Positions 27,098-34,656 of a stretch of DNA of 64,000 nucleotides are shown piece after piece. Numbering within the stretch: position 1 is the first letter of the stretch; each line of letters begins with the position of its first letter. The notes under the pieces are model-generated. The model saw only the letters and a list, made by a program, of their open reading frames with translations. It did not search any database and was not told the origin of the DNA. The position numbers and the translations under genes are program-made. This stretch comes from Gammaproteobacteria bacterium (GTDB lineage: Bacteria; Pseudomonadota; Gammaproteobacteria; Nevskiales; Nevskiaceae), in NCBI GenBank assembly GCA_022599775.1, contig JAHZLQ010000068.1, positions 248,001 through 312,000 on the forward strand. The letters are read 5' to 3'.

Positions 27098-29044
27098 TCA
27101 TCCGGCGCGCAGATCGGGTGGCAGGGCTTCGGCCGTCAGCAGGGCGATCGCCTCGTCCAGCGGCAGGGTCTTCTGATGCTGCGTGCCCAGACGGCGCAAG
27201 GCCACGCTGCCATCCTCGGCTTCCTTGCGGCCGACCACGGCGATCACCGGGATGCGTCCGACGGAGTGTTCGCGCACCTTGTAGTTGATCTTCTCGTTGC
27301 GCAGATCGAGTTCGCTGCGCAGGCCCGCCTTGGCGAACGCCGCCTGCACGGTCGCGGCGTAGTCGTCCGCGTCCGACACGATGGTCGCCACCACCGCCTG
27401 CACCGGCGCGATCCACAACGGGAAGGTGCCGGCGTACTGCTCGATCAGAATGCCGATGAAGCGTTCCATCGAACCGAGCACGGCGCGGTGCAGCATCGCG
27501 GGCCGCTGACGCGAACCGTCCTCGGCCACGTACTCGGCCTCGAAGCGCTCCGGCAGATTGAAGTCCACCTGCACGGTGCCGCACTGCCAGGCACGGCCGA
27601 TGGCGTCGTGCAGGGTGAACTCGAGCTTCGGGCCATAGAACGCGCCCTCGCCCGGTTGCAGCGTGTAGTCCACGCCCATCATGTCGCAGGCCTTGGCGAG
27701 CTCGCCTTCGGCGCGGTCCCAGACTTCATCGGCGCCGATGCGCTGTTCGGGCCGCGTCGAAAGCTTGACGTCGACCTTGTCGAAACCGAGCTCGCGATAG
27801 ACATCGAAGATCAGGCGGCCGGCGTTGGCGGCTTCCAACGGCATCTGCTCGGGCGTGCAGAAGATGTGCGCATCGTCCTGGGTGAACCCGCGCACGCGCA
27901 TCAGGCCGTGCAGCGCGCCGGACGGCTCGTAGCGGTGGCAGGAACCGAACTCGGCCATGCGCAGCGGCAGATCGCGGTAGCTGGTGATGCCCTGATTGAA
28001 GATCTGCACGTGACCGGGGCAGTTCATCGGCTTGAGTGCGAGCGAGCTGTGATGGCTTTCGCTTTCCTGCACCTCGGCGATGAACATGTTCTCGTGGTAC
28101 TTGTCCCAATGCCCGGAACGCTCCCACAGCTTGCGGTCCAGCAACAGCGGGGTCTTGACCTCGACATAGCCCTTCGCGCCGATCTTGCGGCGGATGTAGG
28201 CCTCGAGCGAACGGTAGATCGAATAGCCCTTGGGGTGCCAGAACACCTGGCCCACGGCCTCTTCCTGGATGTGGAACAGATCCAGCTGCTTGCCGAGACG
28301 GCGGTGATCGCGCTTCTCCGCCTCCTCCATCATGTGCAGATAGGCCTTGAGGTCCTTGTCGTTGGCGAAGGCCACGCCGTAGATGCGCTGCAATTGCGCA
28401 TTGTTGGCATCGCCGCGCCAATAGGCACCCGACACCTTGGTCAGCTTGAAGGCGCTGCCGAGCCGGCCGGTGGACGGCAGATGCGGCCCCATGCACATGT
28501 CCAGCCAGTCGCCGCCCTGACGGTAGATGCTGAGCTCCTCGTCCGGCGAGATGCCTTCGCGGATCCACTCGGCCTTGTACTTTTCGCCGATCTTCTGGAA
28601 ATGGGCGATCGCCTCGTCCCGGTTCCAGACCTCGCGTGCGATCGGCAGGTCGCGCTGAACAATCTCGCGCATACGCTTTTCGATGGTTTCGAGATCGGCT
28701 TCGGTGAAGGGTTCGTCACGCGCGAAGTCGTAATAAAAGCCCACATCGGTGGACGGACCGAAGGTGATCTGCGTCCCCGGAAACAATTCCTGCACCGCCT
28801 GCGCCAGCACGTGCGCAGCGTCGTGGCGCAGCACTTCCAGAGCTTCCGGCTGATCGCGGGTCACGATCTCGATCGCGGCATTGTTTTCGATCGGCCGCGT
28901 CAGGTCCCATTGCGCACCGTCCAGCTTGACGATGATCGCCTTCTTGGCGAGCCCGGGGCTGATGCCCTGGGCGATTTCGAGCCCGGTCACGGGCATGTCG
29001 AACGACTTCTTGTTGCCGTCCGGAAAACTGATTTCGATAGACAT
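27098..29044 (-). CDS. thrS: Threonine-tRNA ligase
   Basis: ThrRS charges tRNA-Thr. At 648 residues it has the full domain set: N-terminal TGS (about 1-60), the editing domain with [11 protein letters not shown] near 75, the class II catalytic core with zinc-binding Cys in [21 protein letters not shown] (motif 2) and [17 protein letters not shown] (motif 3), and a C-terminal anticodon-binding domain. In most gammaproteobacteria thrS is followed by infC-rpmI-rplT; here an antiporter gene follows instead. It is downstream of gltX, separated by 57 bases containing a hairpin. Confidence 0.97.
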   Translation of the reverse strand: MSIEISFPDGNKKSFDMPVTGLEIAQGISPGLAKKAIIVKLDGAQWDLTRPIENNAAIEIVTRDQPEALEVLRHDAAHVLAQAVQELFPGTQITFGPSTDVGFYYDFARDEPFTEADLETIEKRMREIVQRDLPIAREVWNRDEAIAHFQKIGEKYKAEWIREGISPDEELSIYRQGGDWLDMCMGPHLPSTGRLGSAFKLTKVSGAYWRGDANNAQLQRIYGVAFANDKDLKAYLHMMEEAEKRDHRRLGKQLDLFHIQEEAVGQVFWHPKGYSIYRSLEAYIRRKIGAKGYVEVKTPLLLDRKLWERSGHWDKYHENMFIAEVQESESHHSSLALKPMNCPGHVQIFNQGITSYRDLPLRMAEFGSCHRYEPSGALHGLMRVRGFTQDDAHIFCTPEQMPLEAANAGRLIFDVYRELGFDKVDVKLSTRPEQRIGADEVWDRAEGELAKACDMMGVDYTLQPGEGAFYGPKLEFTLHDAIGRAWQCGTVQVDFNLPERFEAEYVAEDGSRQRPAMLHRAVLGSMERFIGILIEQYAGTFPLWIAPVQAVVATIVSDADDYAATVQAAFAKAGLRSELDLRNEKINYKVREHSVGRIPVIAVVGRKEAEDGSVALRRLGTQHQKTLPLDEAIALLTAEALPPDLRAG

Positions 29045-29065
29045 GTCTTCTTGTGTCGCTTTGGA

Positions 29066-29090
29066 CGCCTTCCTCCGAGGGAGAAAGGCG
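29066..29090 (-). promoter_or_regulatory. Stem-loop in the gltX-thrS gap, upstream of the thrS start
   Basis: Two 11-base arms (CGCCTTTCTCC and GGAGGAAGGCG on the minus strand) pair around a three-base loop with a single G-T pair. The hairpin ends about 21 bases before the thrS ATG. In E. coli the thrS leader folds into hairpins that bind ThrRS and repress translation. Whether this stem-loop does so, or simply protects the gltX 3' end, is unknown. Confidence 0.5.
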
Positions 29091-29101
29091 CGCGGTTGCT
29101 C

Positions 29102-30520
29102 TTATGCTCTCAAACCAATGTGATTCAGTGCGGCGCCGAGCCGCGCGATTGTTCGATCGCGCCCGAGCAGCCGCAGGGTTTCGTCGATCGGCGGCGATAC
29201 CGCCATGCCGACCACGGCGACGCGGATCGGCTGCGCCACCTTGCCGAGCCCGACACCGTGCGCTTCGGCCACGCCGTGAACGGCGCCGTGTATGGCTTCG
29301 GCGTCCCAGGCCGGCAGCGCACCGAGTCGCTCGATCAGCGCCTTGAGGATATCGGCGGCGGCGATCGTCAGGTGCTTGGACGCGTCCTTTTCGTTGTACG
29401 ACTCGATCTCCGAATACAGAAAGGCCGATTTCTCGGTCATTTCCAGCAGCGTACGACAGCGTTCGCGCTGCGCCAGAATCACTTCGGACAGCGCCGGACC
29501 GGCCGCCGGGTCCAGATTCGCGCGACGCAAATGCCAGTCGAACTCCGGCTCCACCACCGCCAGGTCGGCGGTCTTCAGATACTGGTGATTGACCCAGTAG
29601 GCCTTTTCCATGTCGAAACGCGCGGGCGCGGACGAAACGTGGTCGAAGTCGAAGTACTGCTCCATTTCCTCGCGCGTGAACAGCTCCTGATCGCCATGAC
29701 TCCAGCCCAGGCGCACCAGATAGTTGAGCATCGCCTCCGGCAGGAAGCCCATGGCGCGATACTCCATCACGCCGAGTGCGCCGTGACGCTTGGACAGCTT
29801 GGCACCGTCGCCGCCGAGGATCATCGACACATGCGCGTAGGCCGGCGGCTCGGCGCCGAGCGCGCGGAAGATGTTGATCTGGCGCGGCGTGTTGTTGACG
29901 TGATCGTCACCGCGAATGACATGGCTGATGCCCATGTCCAGATCGTCCACGACCACGCAGAAATTGTAGGTCGGCGTGCCGTCGGCACGCGCGATGATGA
30001 GGTCGTCCAGCTCGCGATTGGCGACCGTGATCGGACCCTTGATGAGGTCCTCGATCACCACCTCGCCGTCCTGCGGGTTGCGGAAGCGCACCACCGGCTT
30101 CACGCCTTCAGGCGGCGCCGGCAAGGTCTTGCCAGGCTCGGGTCGCCAGCGGCCGTCATAGCGCGGCTTTTCCTTGTTGGCCTGCTGCTGCGCGCGCAGG
30201 GCGTCCAGCTCCTCTTTCGAGGCATAGCAGTGATAGGCCGTACCGGCTTTCAGCATCTGCGCAATCACCTCGCGATACCGATCGAAGCGCTGCGTCTGGT
30301 AGACGATCTCGAAGTCGGACTTCAGACCCAGCCAGGCCATGCCCTCGAAGATCGCGTCCACAGCCGGCTGCGTAGAGCGCTCGCGGTCGGTGTCCTCGAT
30401 GCGCAGCAGAAACCGGCCGCCACGGCGCCTGGCATACAGATAGGAGAACAGCGCGGTGCGAGCGCCGCCGATGTGGAGAAATCCGGTGGGACTGGGGGCA
30501 AAACGGGTGACGATGGACAT
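29102..30520 (-). CDS. gltX: Glutamate-tRNA ligase
   Basis: GluRS charges tRNA-Glu. The 472-residue protein has the class I HIGH-type motif FLHIGGARTAL near residue 15, RIEDTDRERS near 41, the GDDHVNNTPRQ block, and KLSKRHGA as the KMSKS loop near 245. A helical anticodon-binding domain follows. The cysteine cluster of the zinc-binding GluRS type is mostly lacking (only YHCYAS is seen). The length is standard, the gene appears intact and it precedes thrS on the same strand. Confidence 0.97.
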   Translation of the reverse strand: MSIVTRFAPSPTGFLHIGGARTALFSYLYARRRGGRFLLRIEDTDRERSTQPAVDAIFEGMAWLGLKSDFEIVYQTQRFDRYREVIAQMLKAGTAYHCYASKEELDALRAQQQANKEKPRYDGRWRPEPGKTLPAPPEGVKPVVRFRNPQDGEVVIEDLIKGPITVANRELDDLIIARADGTPTYNFCVVVDDLDMGISHVIRGDDHVNNTPRQINIFRALGAEPPAYAHVSMILGGDGAKLSKRHGALGVMEYRAMGFLPEAMLNYLVRLGWSHGDQELFTREEMEQYFDFDHVSSAPARFDMEKAYWVNHQYLKTADLAVVEPEFDWHLRRANLDPAAGPALSEVILAQRERCRTLLEMTEKSAFLYSEIESYNEKDASKHLTIAAADILKALIERLGALPAWDAEAIHGAVHGVAEAHGVGLGKVAQPIRVAVVGMAVSPPIDETLRLLGRDRTIARLGAALNHIGLRA

Positions 30521-30633
30521 TTTCGAAATGGCTGGGCGTGCGGCGCCGGGCGGAGAAAAAAGAGCCCTGCAGTTTACAGGAAGCCCGCGCCGACAGCCTG
30601 TAGAATGCCTGTTCGTCCGGCCCTTGAATCCTT

Positions 30634-31470
30634 GTGACCAGCCTTTTCGTCGAACACCTGACTGTCATCGACAGCGCAATTCTTGATGCCGCGCGCGGCC
30701 TGGTCGGCGAGAGCTGGATCGTGGACGTGGAACTGCACGGCGAGCTGGACGACCAGTCCATGGTGCTCGACTTCGGCGAAGTCAAGCGACGCCTCAAGCG
30801 CGCCATCGACTCCAGCGTCGATCACACCCTGCTGGTTCCCCGTCTCGCACCCGAGTTGCAATTCGACGAGACGATCGAGCGCACGCAACTGATCTTCAAG
30901 TCGGACCTCGGCGCGATCGAACATGTGTCGCCGCCGGCGGCGGTGAGCCTGCTCGACACCGCGGAGATCGACCCCGTCGCGATCGGCACCTTCCTGGCGC
31001 CGACCTTCCTCGGAATCGTTCCGCCCAGCGTTGATGCGATCGACCTGCGGCTGCGCCATGAGGACATCGACGGCATCTTCTATCACTACGTGCACGGCCT
31101 GAAGAAGCACAACGGCCTGTGCCAGCGGATCGCGCATGGACACCGCTCGCGCCTGCACATCCGCGTGGACGGCGAGCGCGACAGTGAACTCGAAACCGAA
31201 TGGGCGATGCGCTGGACCGACATCTATCTCGGCAGCCGCGAGGACATCATCGCGCGCGGCAACGGTCGCATCCGCTACGGCTATGACTCGGCCGAGGGTC
31301 GCTTCGAACTGGCGATGCCGGAAACCCGCAGCGATCTGCTGGACGCCGACAGCACCGTGGAGCGTATCGCCGAGCACATTGCGCGGCGCGTGGCCGAACT
31401 ACGCCCAGGCGCGGAGATCGAGGTGCGTGCTTACGAAGGGGTCATGAAGGGCGCGGTGGCGCGGCTCTGA
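30634..31470 (+). CDS. Two-domain 6-carboxytetrahydropterin synthase-like (QueD/PTPS) protein
   Basis: The 278-residue protein is about twice the length of QueD and reads as two tandem PTPS-like halves. The first (about 1-115) has MVLDFGEVKRRLK and SVDHTLL, the normal catalytic Asp-His, but where zinc-binding HGH is expected it has VGESW. The second (about 140-278) has Cys and HGH in LCQRIAHGHRSRLHI, an upstream His in HYVHGLK and the C-terminal Glu in RAYEGV, but no Asp-His. Complementary halves could together form active sites. The GTG start is the only one that keeps the first strand. Family fairly certain; substrate not. Confidence 0.82.
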   Translation: MTSLFVEHLTVIDSAILDAARGLVGESWIVDVELHGELDDQSMVLDFGEVKRRLKRAIDSSVDHTLLVPRLAPELQFDETIERTQLIFKSDLGAIEHVSPPAAVSLLDTAEIDPVAIGTFLAPTFLGIVPPSVDAIDLRLRHEDIDGIFYHYVHGLKKHNGLCQRIAHGHRSRLHIRVDGERDSELETEWAMRWTDIYLGSREDIIARGNGRIRYGYDSAEGRFELAMPETRSDLLDADSTVERIAEHIARRVAELRPGAEIEVRAYEGVMKGAVARL

Positions 31471-31495
31471 GCGGGCACCCCATGCGTTTTTGGGA

Positions 31496-31578
31496 CTCGC
31501 GCCAAAGCGCTAAGTCGCCAAGGAAAAGCGGACGCATTTTCTGAAACTTTCTTGGCGCTCTTCGCGTCTTTGCGCGAA
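31496..31578. repeat. Intergenic palindromic repeat, family C copy 1
   Basis: Imperfect inverted arms start CTCGCGCCAAAGCGC and end CTTTGCGCGAA, with CGCCAAGGAA/TTCTTGGCG inside. A second copy lies at 47469-47552. It fills the gap between the convergent PTPS-like and zur genes and may act as a transcript end for both. Confidence 0.7.
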
Positions 31579-31587
31579 AACGCTCAT

Positions 31588-32076
31588 TTATGCCGTTCCG
31601 CAGTCCTTGCACACGCCCTGAACCTCGACGACGTGACGCTGCGGTGAGAAACCGACGCCGCTGGCATCCTCGGACAGCAGTTTGGCGATGCGCGTGTCCT
31701 CGACCTCGCGGGCGGTGCCGCAGCTGCTGCACATGAAATAGATGCTTTCATGCGCCTCGCCCGGATGGTCGCAGGTGAGGTATTTGCTGCTGGAAGCGAT
31801 ACGGTGGATGAAGCCCTGCTCCAGCAGGAAATCCAGCGCCCGGTACACGGTGGGCGGCGCGAGCTTGCGGCCAACCCGGGCTTCCAGGCCTTCCAGCAGA
31901 TCGTAGGCCGACAGCGGCGCATTTTTTTCGGCAAGCAGCAGATAGGCCTCGCGCCGCATCTCGGTGAGACGCAGGCCGCGCTGTTCGCACTGGATTTCGA
32001 TTTCGTCGAAACGGGCCGCGGCGAGCTTGGCCGGGCGCGGCTTTTGTGTGGTTTTTCGGCTGTTCGCGCGCGTCAT
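31588..32076 (-). CDS. zur: Fur-family regulator, Zur-type
   Basis: The 162-residue protein has an N-terminal winged helix (about 25-95; [30 protein letters not shown]), whose recognition helix matches the Fur family. The C-terminal metal/dimer domain has MCSSCG and CKDCG, the two structural zinc CxxC pairs. Metal-sensing residues include the His of HESIYFM and HVVEVQG. The pattern fits Zur better than Fur, because the Fur HHDH motif is absent. It is divergent from hisI across 43 bases that contain a TGTTATAACA palindrome, suggesting autoregulation and control of hisI. Confidence 0.87.
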   Translation of the reverse strand: MTRANSRKTTQKPRPAKLAAARFDEIEIQCEQRGLRLTEMRREAYLLLAEKNAPLSAYDLLEGLEARVGRKLAPPTVYRALDFLLEQGFIHRIASSSKYLTCDHPGEAHESIYFMCSSCGTAREVEDTRIAKLLSEDASGVGFSPQRHVVEVQGVCKDCGTA

Positions 32077-32083
32077 GGTCCTA

Positions 32084-32093
32084 TGTTATAACA
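32084..32093. promoter_or_regulatory. TGTTATAACA palindrome, candidate Zur operator
   Basis: A perfect 10-base palindrome lies 7 bases before the zur ATG and 26 bases before the hisI ATG. Its GTTATAAC core resembles known gammaproteobacterial Zur boxes. The same AT-rich bases could serve as a -10 element. Binding is inferred only. Confidence 0.5.
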
Positions 32094-32119
32094 CGCGCCC
32101 TTTGCGCACCGCCCCAACC

Positions 32120-32596
32120 ATGGCCGAGGACATCCACTTCCACGCACGCAGGACGATCGAGCAAGTCGAAGAAGGCACCGAACTGGCGCCCAAGTTCGAC
32201 GAGCACGGCCTGCTGCCCTGCGTGACGACCGCCGCCGCTACCGGCGAAGTGCTGATGCTGGGCTACATGAATGCCGAGGCGCTCAAGCGCACCATCGCCA
32301 CCGGCGAAGCGCACTACTTCAGCCGTAGCCGGCAGGTGCTGTGGCACAAGGGCGCCACCAGCGGGCTGGTGCAGAAAGTGGTGGAACTGCGCATCGACGA
32401 CGATCAGGATGCGATCTGGTTGCGCGTGGAAGTGGCCGGCGACGCGAGTTGCCACGTGGGCTACCGTTCCTGCTTCTACCGGGAAATTCCGACTGGACCC
32501 GGCGACTTCGAACGCGGCCTGCTGTTCCGCGAATCCGAAAAGACCTTCGACCCGATCGCCGTCTACGGCGACGTACCGAATCCCACGAAACTATAA
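32120..32596 (+). CDS. hisI: Phosphoribosyl-AMP cyclohydrolase
   Basis: HisI opens the purine ring of phosphoribosyl-AMP in histidine synthesis and needs zinc and magnesium. The 158-residue stand-alone form has [32 protein letters not shown] and the zinc ligands in [14 protein letters not shown]. No HisE domain is fused. The ATG at 32120 gives the family length; the frame is open upstream but only across zur. No other his genes are in the window. Its place next to zur raises the possibility that it is a Zur-controlled paralogue. Confidence 0.94.
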   Translation: MAEDIHFHARRTIEQVEEGTELAPKFDEHGLLPCVTTAAATGEVLMLGYMNAEALKRTIATGEAHYFSRSRQVLWHKGATSGLVQKVVELRIDDDQDAIWLRVEVAGDASCHVGYRSCFYREIPTGPGDFERGLLFRESEKTFDPIAVYGDVPNPTKL

Positions 32597-32746
32597 CGTG
32601 AATCACGCCCAGCGTGATGCCGACCGACCCTCGCCCGCTTGCGGGAGAGGGACCGCTCGCGAATGCGAGCGGTGGGTGAGGGGAACGACCATGCCGCAGG
32701 CGATTCAATCTGCAGGGTGCCGCTTGCGGCATGACCGTTAGACGCG
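32595..32746. repeat. Intergenic repeat, family B copy 1
   Basis: A compound repeat starting AACGTGAATCACGC at the hisI stop. It contains the hairpins CCCTCGCCCGCTTGCGGGAG and ACCGCTCGC-GAAT-GCGAGCGGT, then a GCCGC-rich inverted segment ending CATGACCGTTAGACGCG. A clear second copy in opposite orientation lies at 57365-57494, and a degenerate one at 55434-55520. Confidence 0.8.
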
Positions 32747-32783
32747 GGCTTGCGCATCGTGCTGAGCGCCAACAGGAGGCCGC

Positions 32784-33521
32784 TCAGAAGTCGACTTCGA
32801 TACGCTGCGCACGCAGCCAGTTGCGGATGGCCTCGCGCTGGCGCTGCGCCTTCTCGGTATAAGCGGATTCGGCCGGCCCGATGCTGAGATAGGCCTGGAA
32901 CGTAGCCTTCTGCGCGTTGCGCGCCCAAGGATCGGCACCCGCTTCGAGCAGGCGCTTCACGCCATCGAAATCGCCGACCGAAGCGGCCTCATGCAGCGGC
33001 GTATCGCCCATCGGCGCAGCGGCGTTGACATCCGCTCCGGCTTCGATCAGCAAGCTCAGCGATTCGGCGCCGCGCCCCCCCACGGCGTCGAAAATCGGCG
33101 TGTGGCCGTTGCGGCTGTTGCGAACCTCGGTGGATGCGCCGCGCGACAGCAGCACTTTCAGATACGCGGGATCATCCGCCACGGCGGCATAGTGCATGGC
33201 GGCGCGTCCGGCCTCGGTGGTGACCAGGGGGTCGGCACCGGCATCGAGCAGGGCCCCGAGCGCATCGGGTGCGCGATTGAGAATCGCCCAATGCAGCAGG
33301 CCCACGCCCTCTTCCCCCCGTGCGTTCACGTCGCCGCCCGCCCGGATCGCAGCCTGCACGCCCTCCACATCATTGGCCGCCACTGCCTCGGCCAGCACGA
33401 TATTCCTGGGCTCGGTAAATCCGGACGGCATGGCTTTCCCGGGTGTCGCCGCATCGCCGCAGCCCACCGACAGAACGATGAGCGCGGCCAGCACGCCCAG
33501 GTTCGCGATCAGTCGCAGCAT
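32784..33521 (-). CDS. Ankyrin-repeat lipoprotein
   Basis: The N-terminus MLRLIANLGVLAALIVLSVGCG has a lipobox (SVGC), so the mature protein is probably lipid-anchored with a Gly-Asp start. About residues 40-215 form five ankyrin-like repeats, with the recurring AGADP/AGADVN and TPLHEAA elements. The C-terminal 30 residues are charged. It lies 97 bases downstream of a lipase-like gene on the same strand. Ankyrin lipoproteins can serve as protein-protein shields; an immunity role to the neighbour is possible but unproven. Confidence 0.86.
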   Translation of the reverse strand: MLRLIANLGVLAALIVLSVGCGDAATPGKAMPSGFTEPRNIVLAEAVAANDVEGVQAAIRAGGDVNARGEEGVGLLHWAILNRAPDALGALLDAGADPLVTTEAGRAAMHYAAVADDPAYLKVLLSRGASTEVRNSRNGHTPIFDAVGGRGAESLSLLIEAGADVNAAAPMGDTPLHEAASVGDFDGVKRLLEAGADPWARNAQKATFQAYLSIGPAESAYTEKAQRQREAIRNWLRAQRIEVDF

Positions 33522-33618
33522 CGGTCCCTCAAGGTGACGGACGGCCGACAGCGGCGCCCGTGCAGCTCCATCTGCCTTGATCCTCGCGGTCCGGAGCAGA
33601 CCTTGTCAATGCGTGCGA

Positions 33619-34566
33619 TCAACCGGCGCGCATCGCATCCAGCACCGAGCCCATGCTGTGCAACTCGATCCGGTGCCCGATCACGTTCGGCGGCCACAGC
33701 TTGGAAAGGTCGCCCAGCGGGTCGGGATCGGCCATTTCGACCTCATGGCCCAGGGCGTCCGGCAGGACCCAGGAATCACCGAAGGCATCTTCCTGTTCCC
33801 AGGTGAGGAGTTCGCCTTCGATGTTGTAGCGACGAATCTGGCCGGCTTCGGCCGTCTCGCGCGCCGCATCCGGCACCAGGCCGAGGTCTTCGATGGTGTT
33901 GTCCGAAAGCCCCGCCGCATTGAAGGTCACGGCGCTGTTGCCGGTGGCCAGCGAGGCAGCGGAGGCGAGACCGCCGCCCAGCGAGTGCCCGACGATCACC
34001 AGCTCATCACCGAAGGCCACGGCGGCGCGGCGCGCCAGCGCCGTGGCCTGATCGTATTGCTCGGCGTCCATGCCGATGCCCTGTTGCAGATTGTTGAGCC
34101 AGTCCGGTCCGTCATTGGAGCCCGCGAACGCGAGAACGGTCTCCCCTGCGTCGTTCTGGTAGATCGCGGCGCGCAATCCGCTGTCACTGTCTTCGAGCGT
34201 GCTGGGGTCGATACCGGCGGCGCGCAGGGCGTCGCCGTCGAGCCGGCTCCAGCCGTCGATGCCCTGGCCGTTGACGTCGTAGACATCCTTCGCGAGCTGC
34301 GCCAGTTCCAGATCGATCGGCTGTCGCGCGGTGCCGGCGACACTGTCCGAGAAGCTCACCACCGACACGCCCGGGCCGATGCCGAACTGCTCGCGCATCA
34401 GCGTGGCGTACTGCGGGTGGAAATACGCTTCGTTGCTGGCCGGCATCAAGCCCGTGGCAGCTCGCGGATCGGACCACTGGCGGTCGGCCCCGTCCAGCGC
34501 CGCCATTGCAGCGGCACGCTGTGCGGCATCGGTACTGGTTCCTGAGACGGCCCCGGACACGTTCAT
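33619..34566 (-). CDS. Lipase class 3-like alpha/beta hydrolase
   Basis: A 315-residue protein with the serine nucleophile elbow GHSLGGGLASAAS near residue 190 and an upstream LAFAGSNDGPDWLNNL segment, where the FAGS strand precedes the nucleophile region as in class 3 lipases. Catalytic Asp and His are likely in the C-terminal part (GELLTWEQED, HRIELHSMGS). No signal peptide is visible; the N-terminus is a mobile Ala/Ser-rich stretch. It would be released by a specialised system or act inside the cell. An ankyrin lipoprotein lies directly downstream. Confidence 0.78.
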   Translation of the reverse strand: MNVSGAVSGTSTDAAQRAAAMAALDGADRQWSDPRAATGLMPASNEAYFHPQYATLMREQFGIGPGVSVVSFSDSVAGTARQPIDLELAQLAKDVYDVNGQGIDGWSRLDGDALRAAGIDPSTLEDSDSGLRAAIYQNDAGETVLAFAGSNDGPDWLNNLQQGIGMDAEQYDQATALARRAAVAFGDELVIVGHSLGGGLASAASLATGNSAVTFNAAGLSDNTIEDLGLVPDAARETAEAGQIRRYNIEGELLTWEQEDAFGDSWVLPDALGHEVEMADPDPLGDLSKLWPPNVIGHRIELHSMGSVLDAMRAG

Positions 34567-34656
34567 CGTCGATCTCGCAAATGTGCTGACGTGCCGACAA
34601 AACTAAACCCCTGCCGGACCTCGGCCTAGCTAGGGATTACGCGAGGCTCGGGCGGC

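Noticed and set aside
27086..30637. 1183-codon plus-strand open frame over thrS and gltX
   Set aside because: It is antisense to two complete tRNA-ligase genes with full motif sets. Long shadow frames are expected in GC-rich DNA, and its translation has no recognisable domain.
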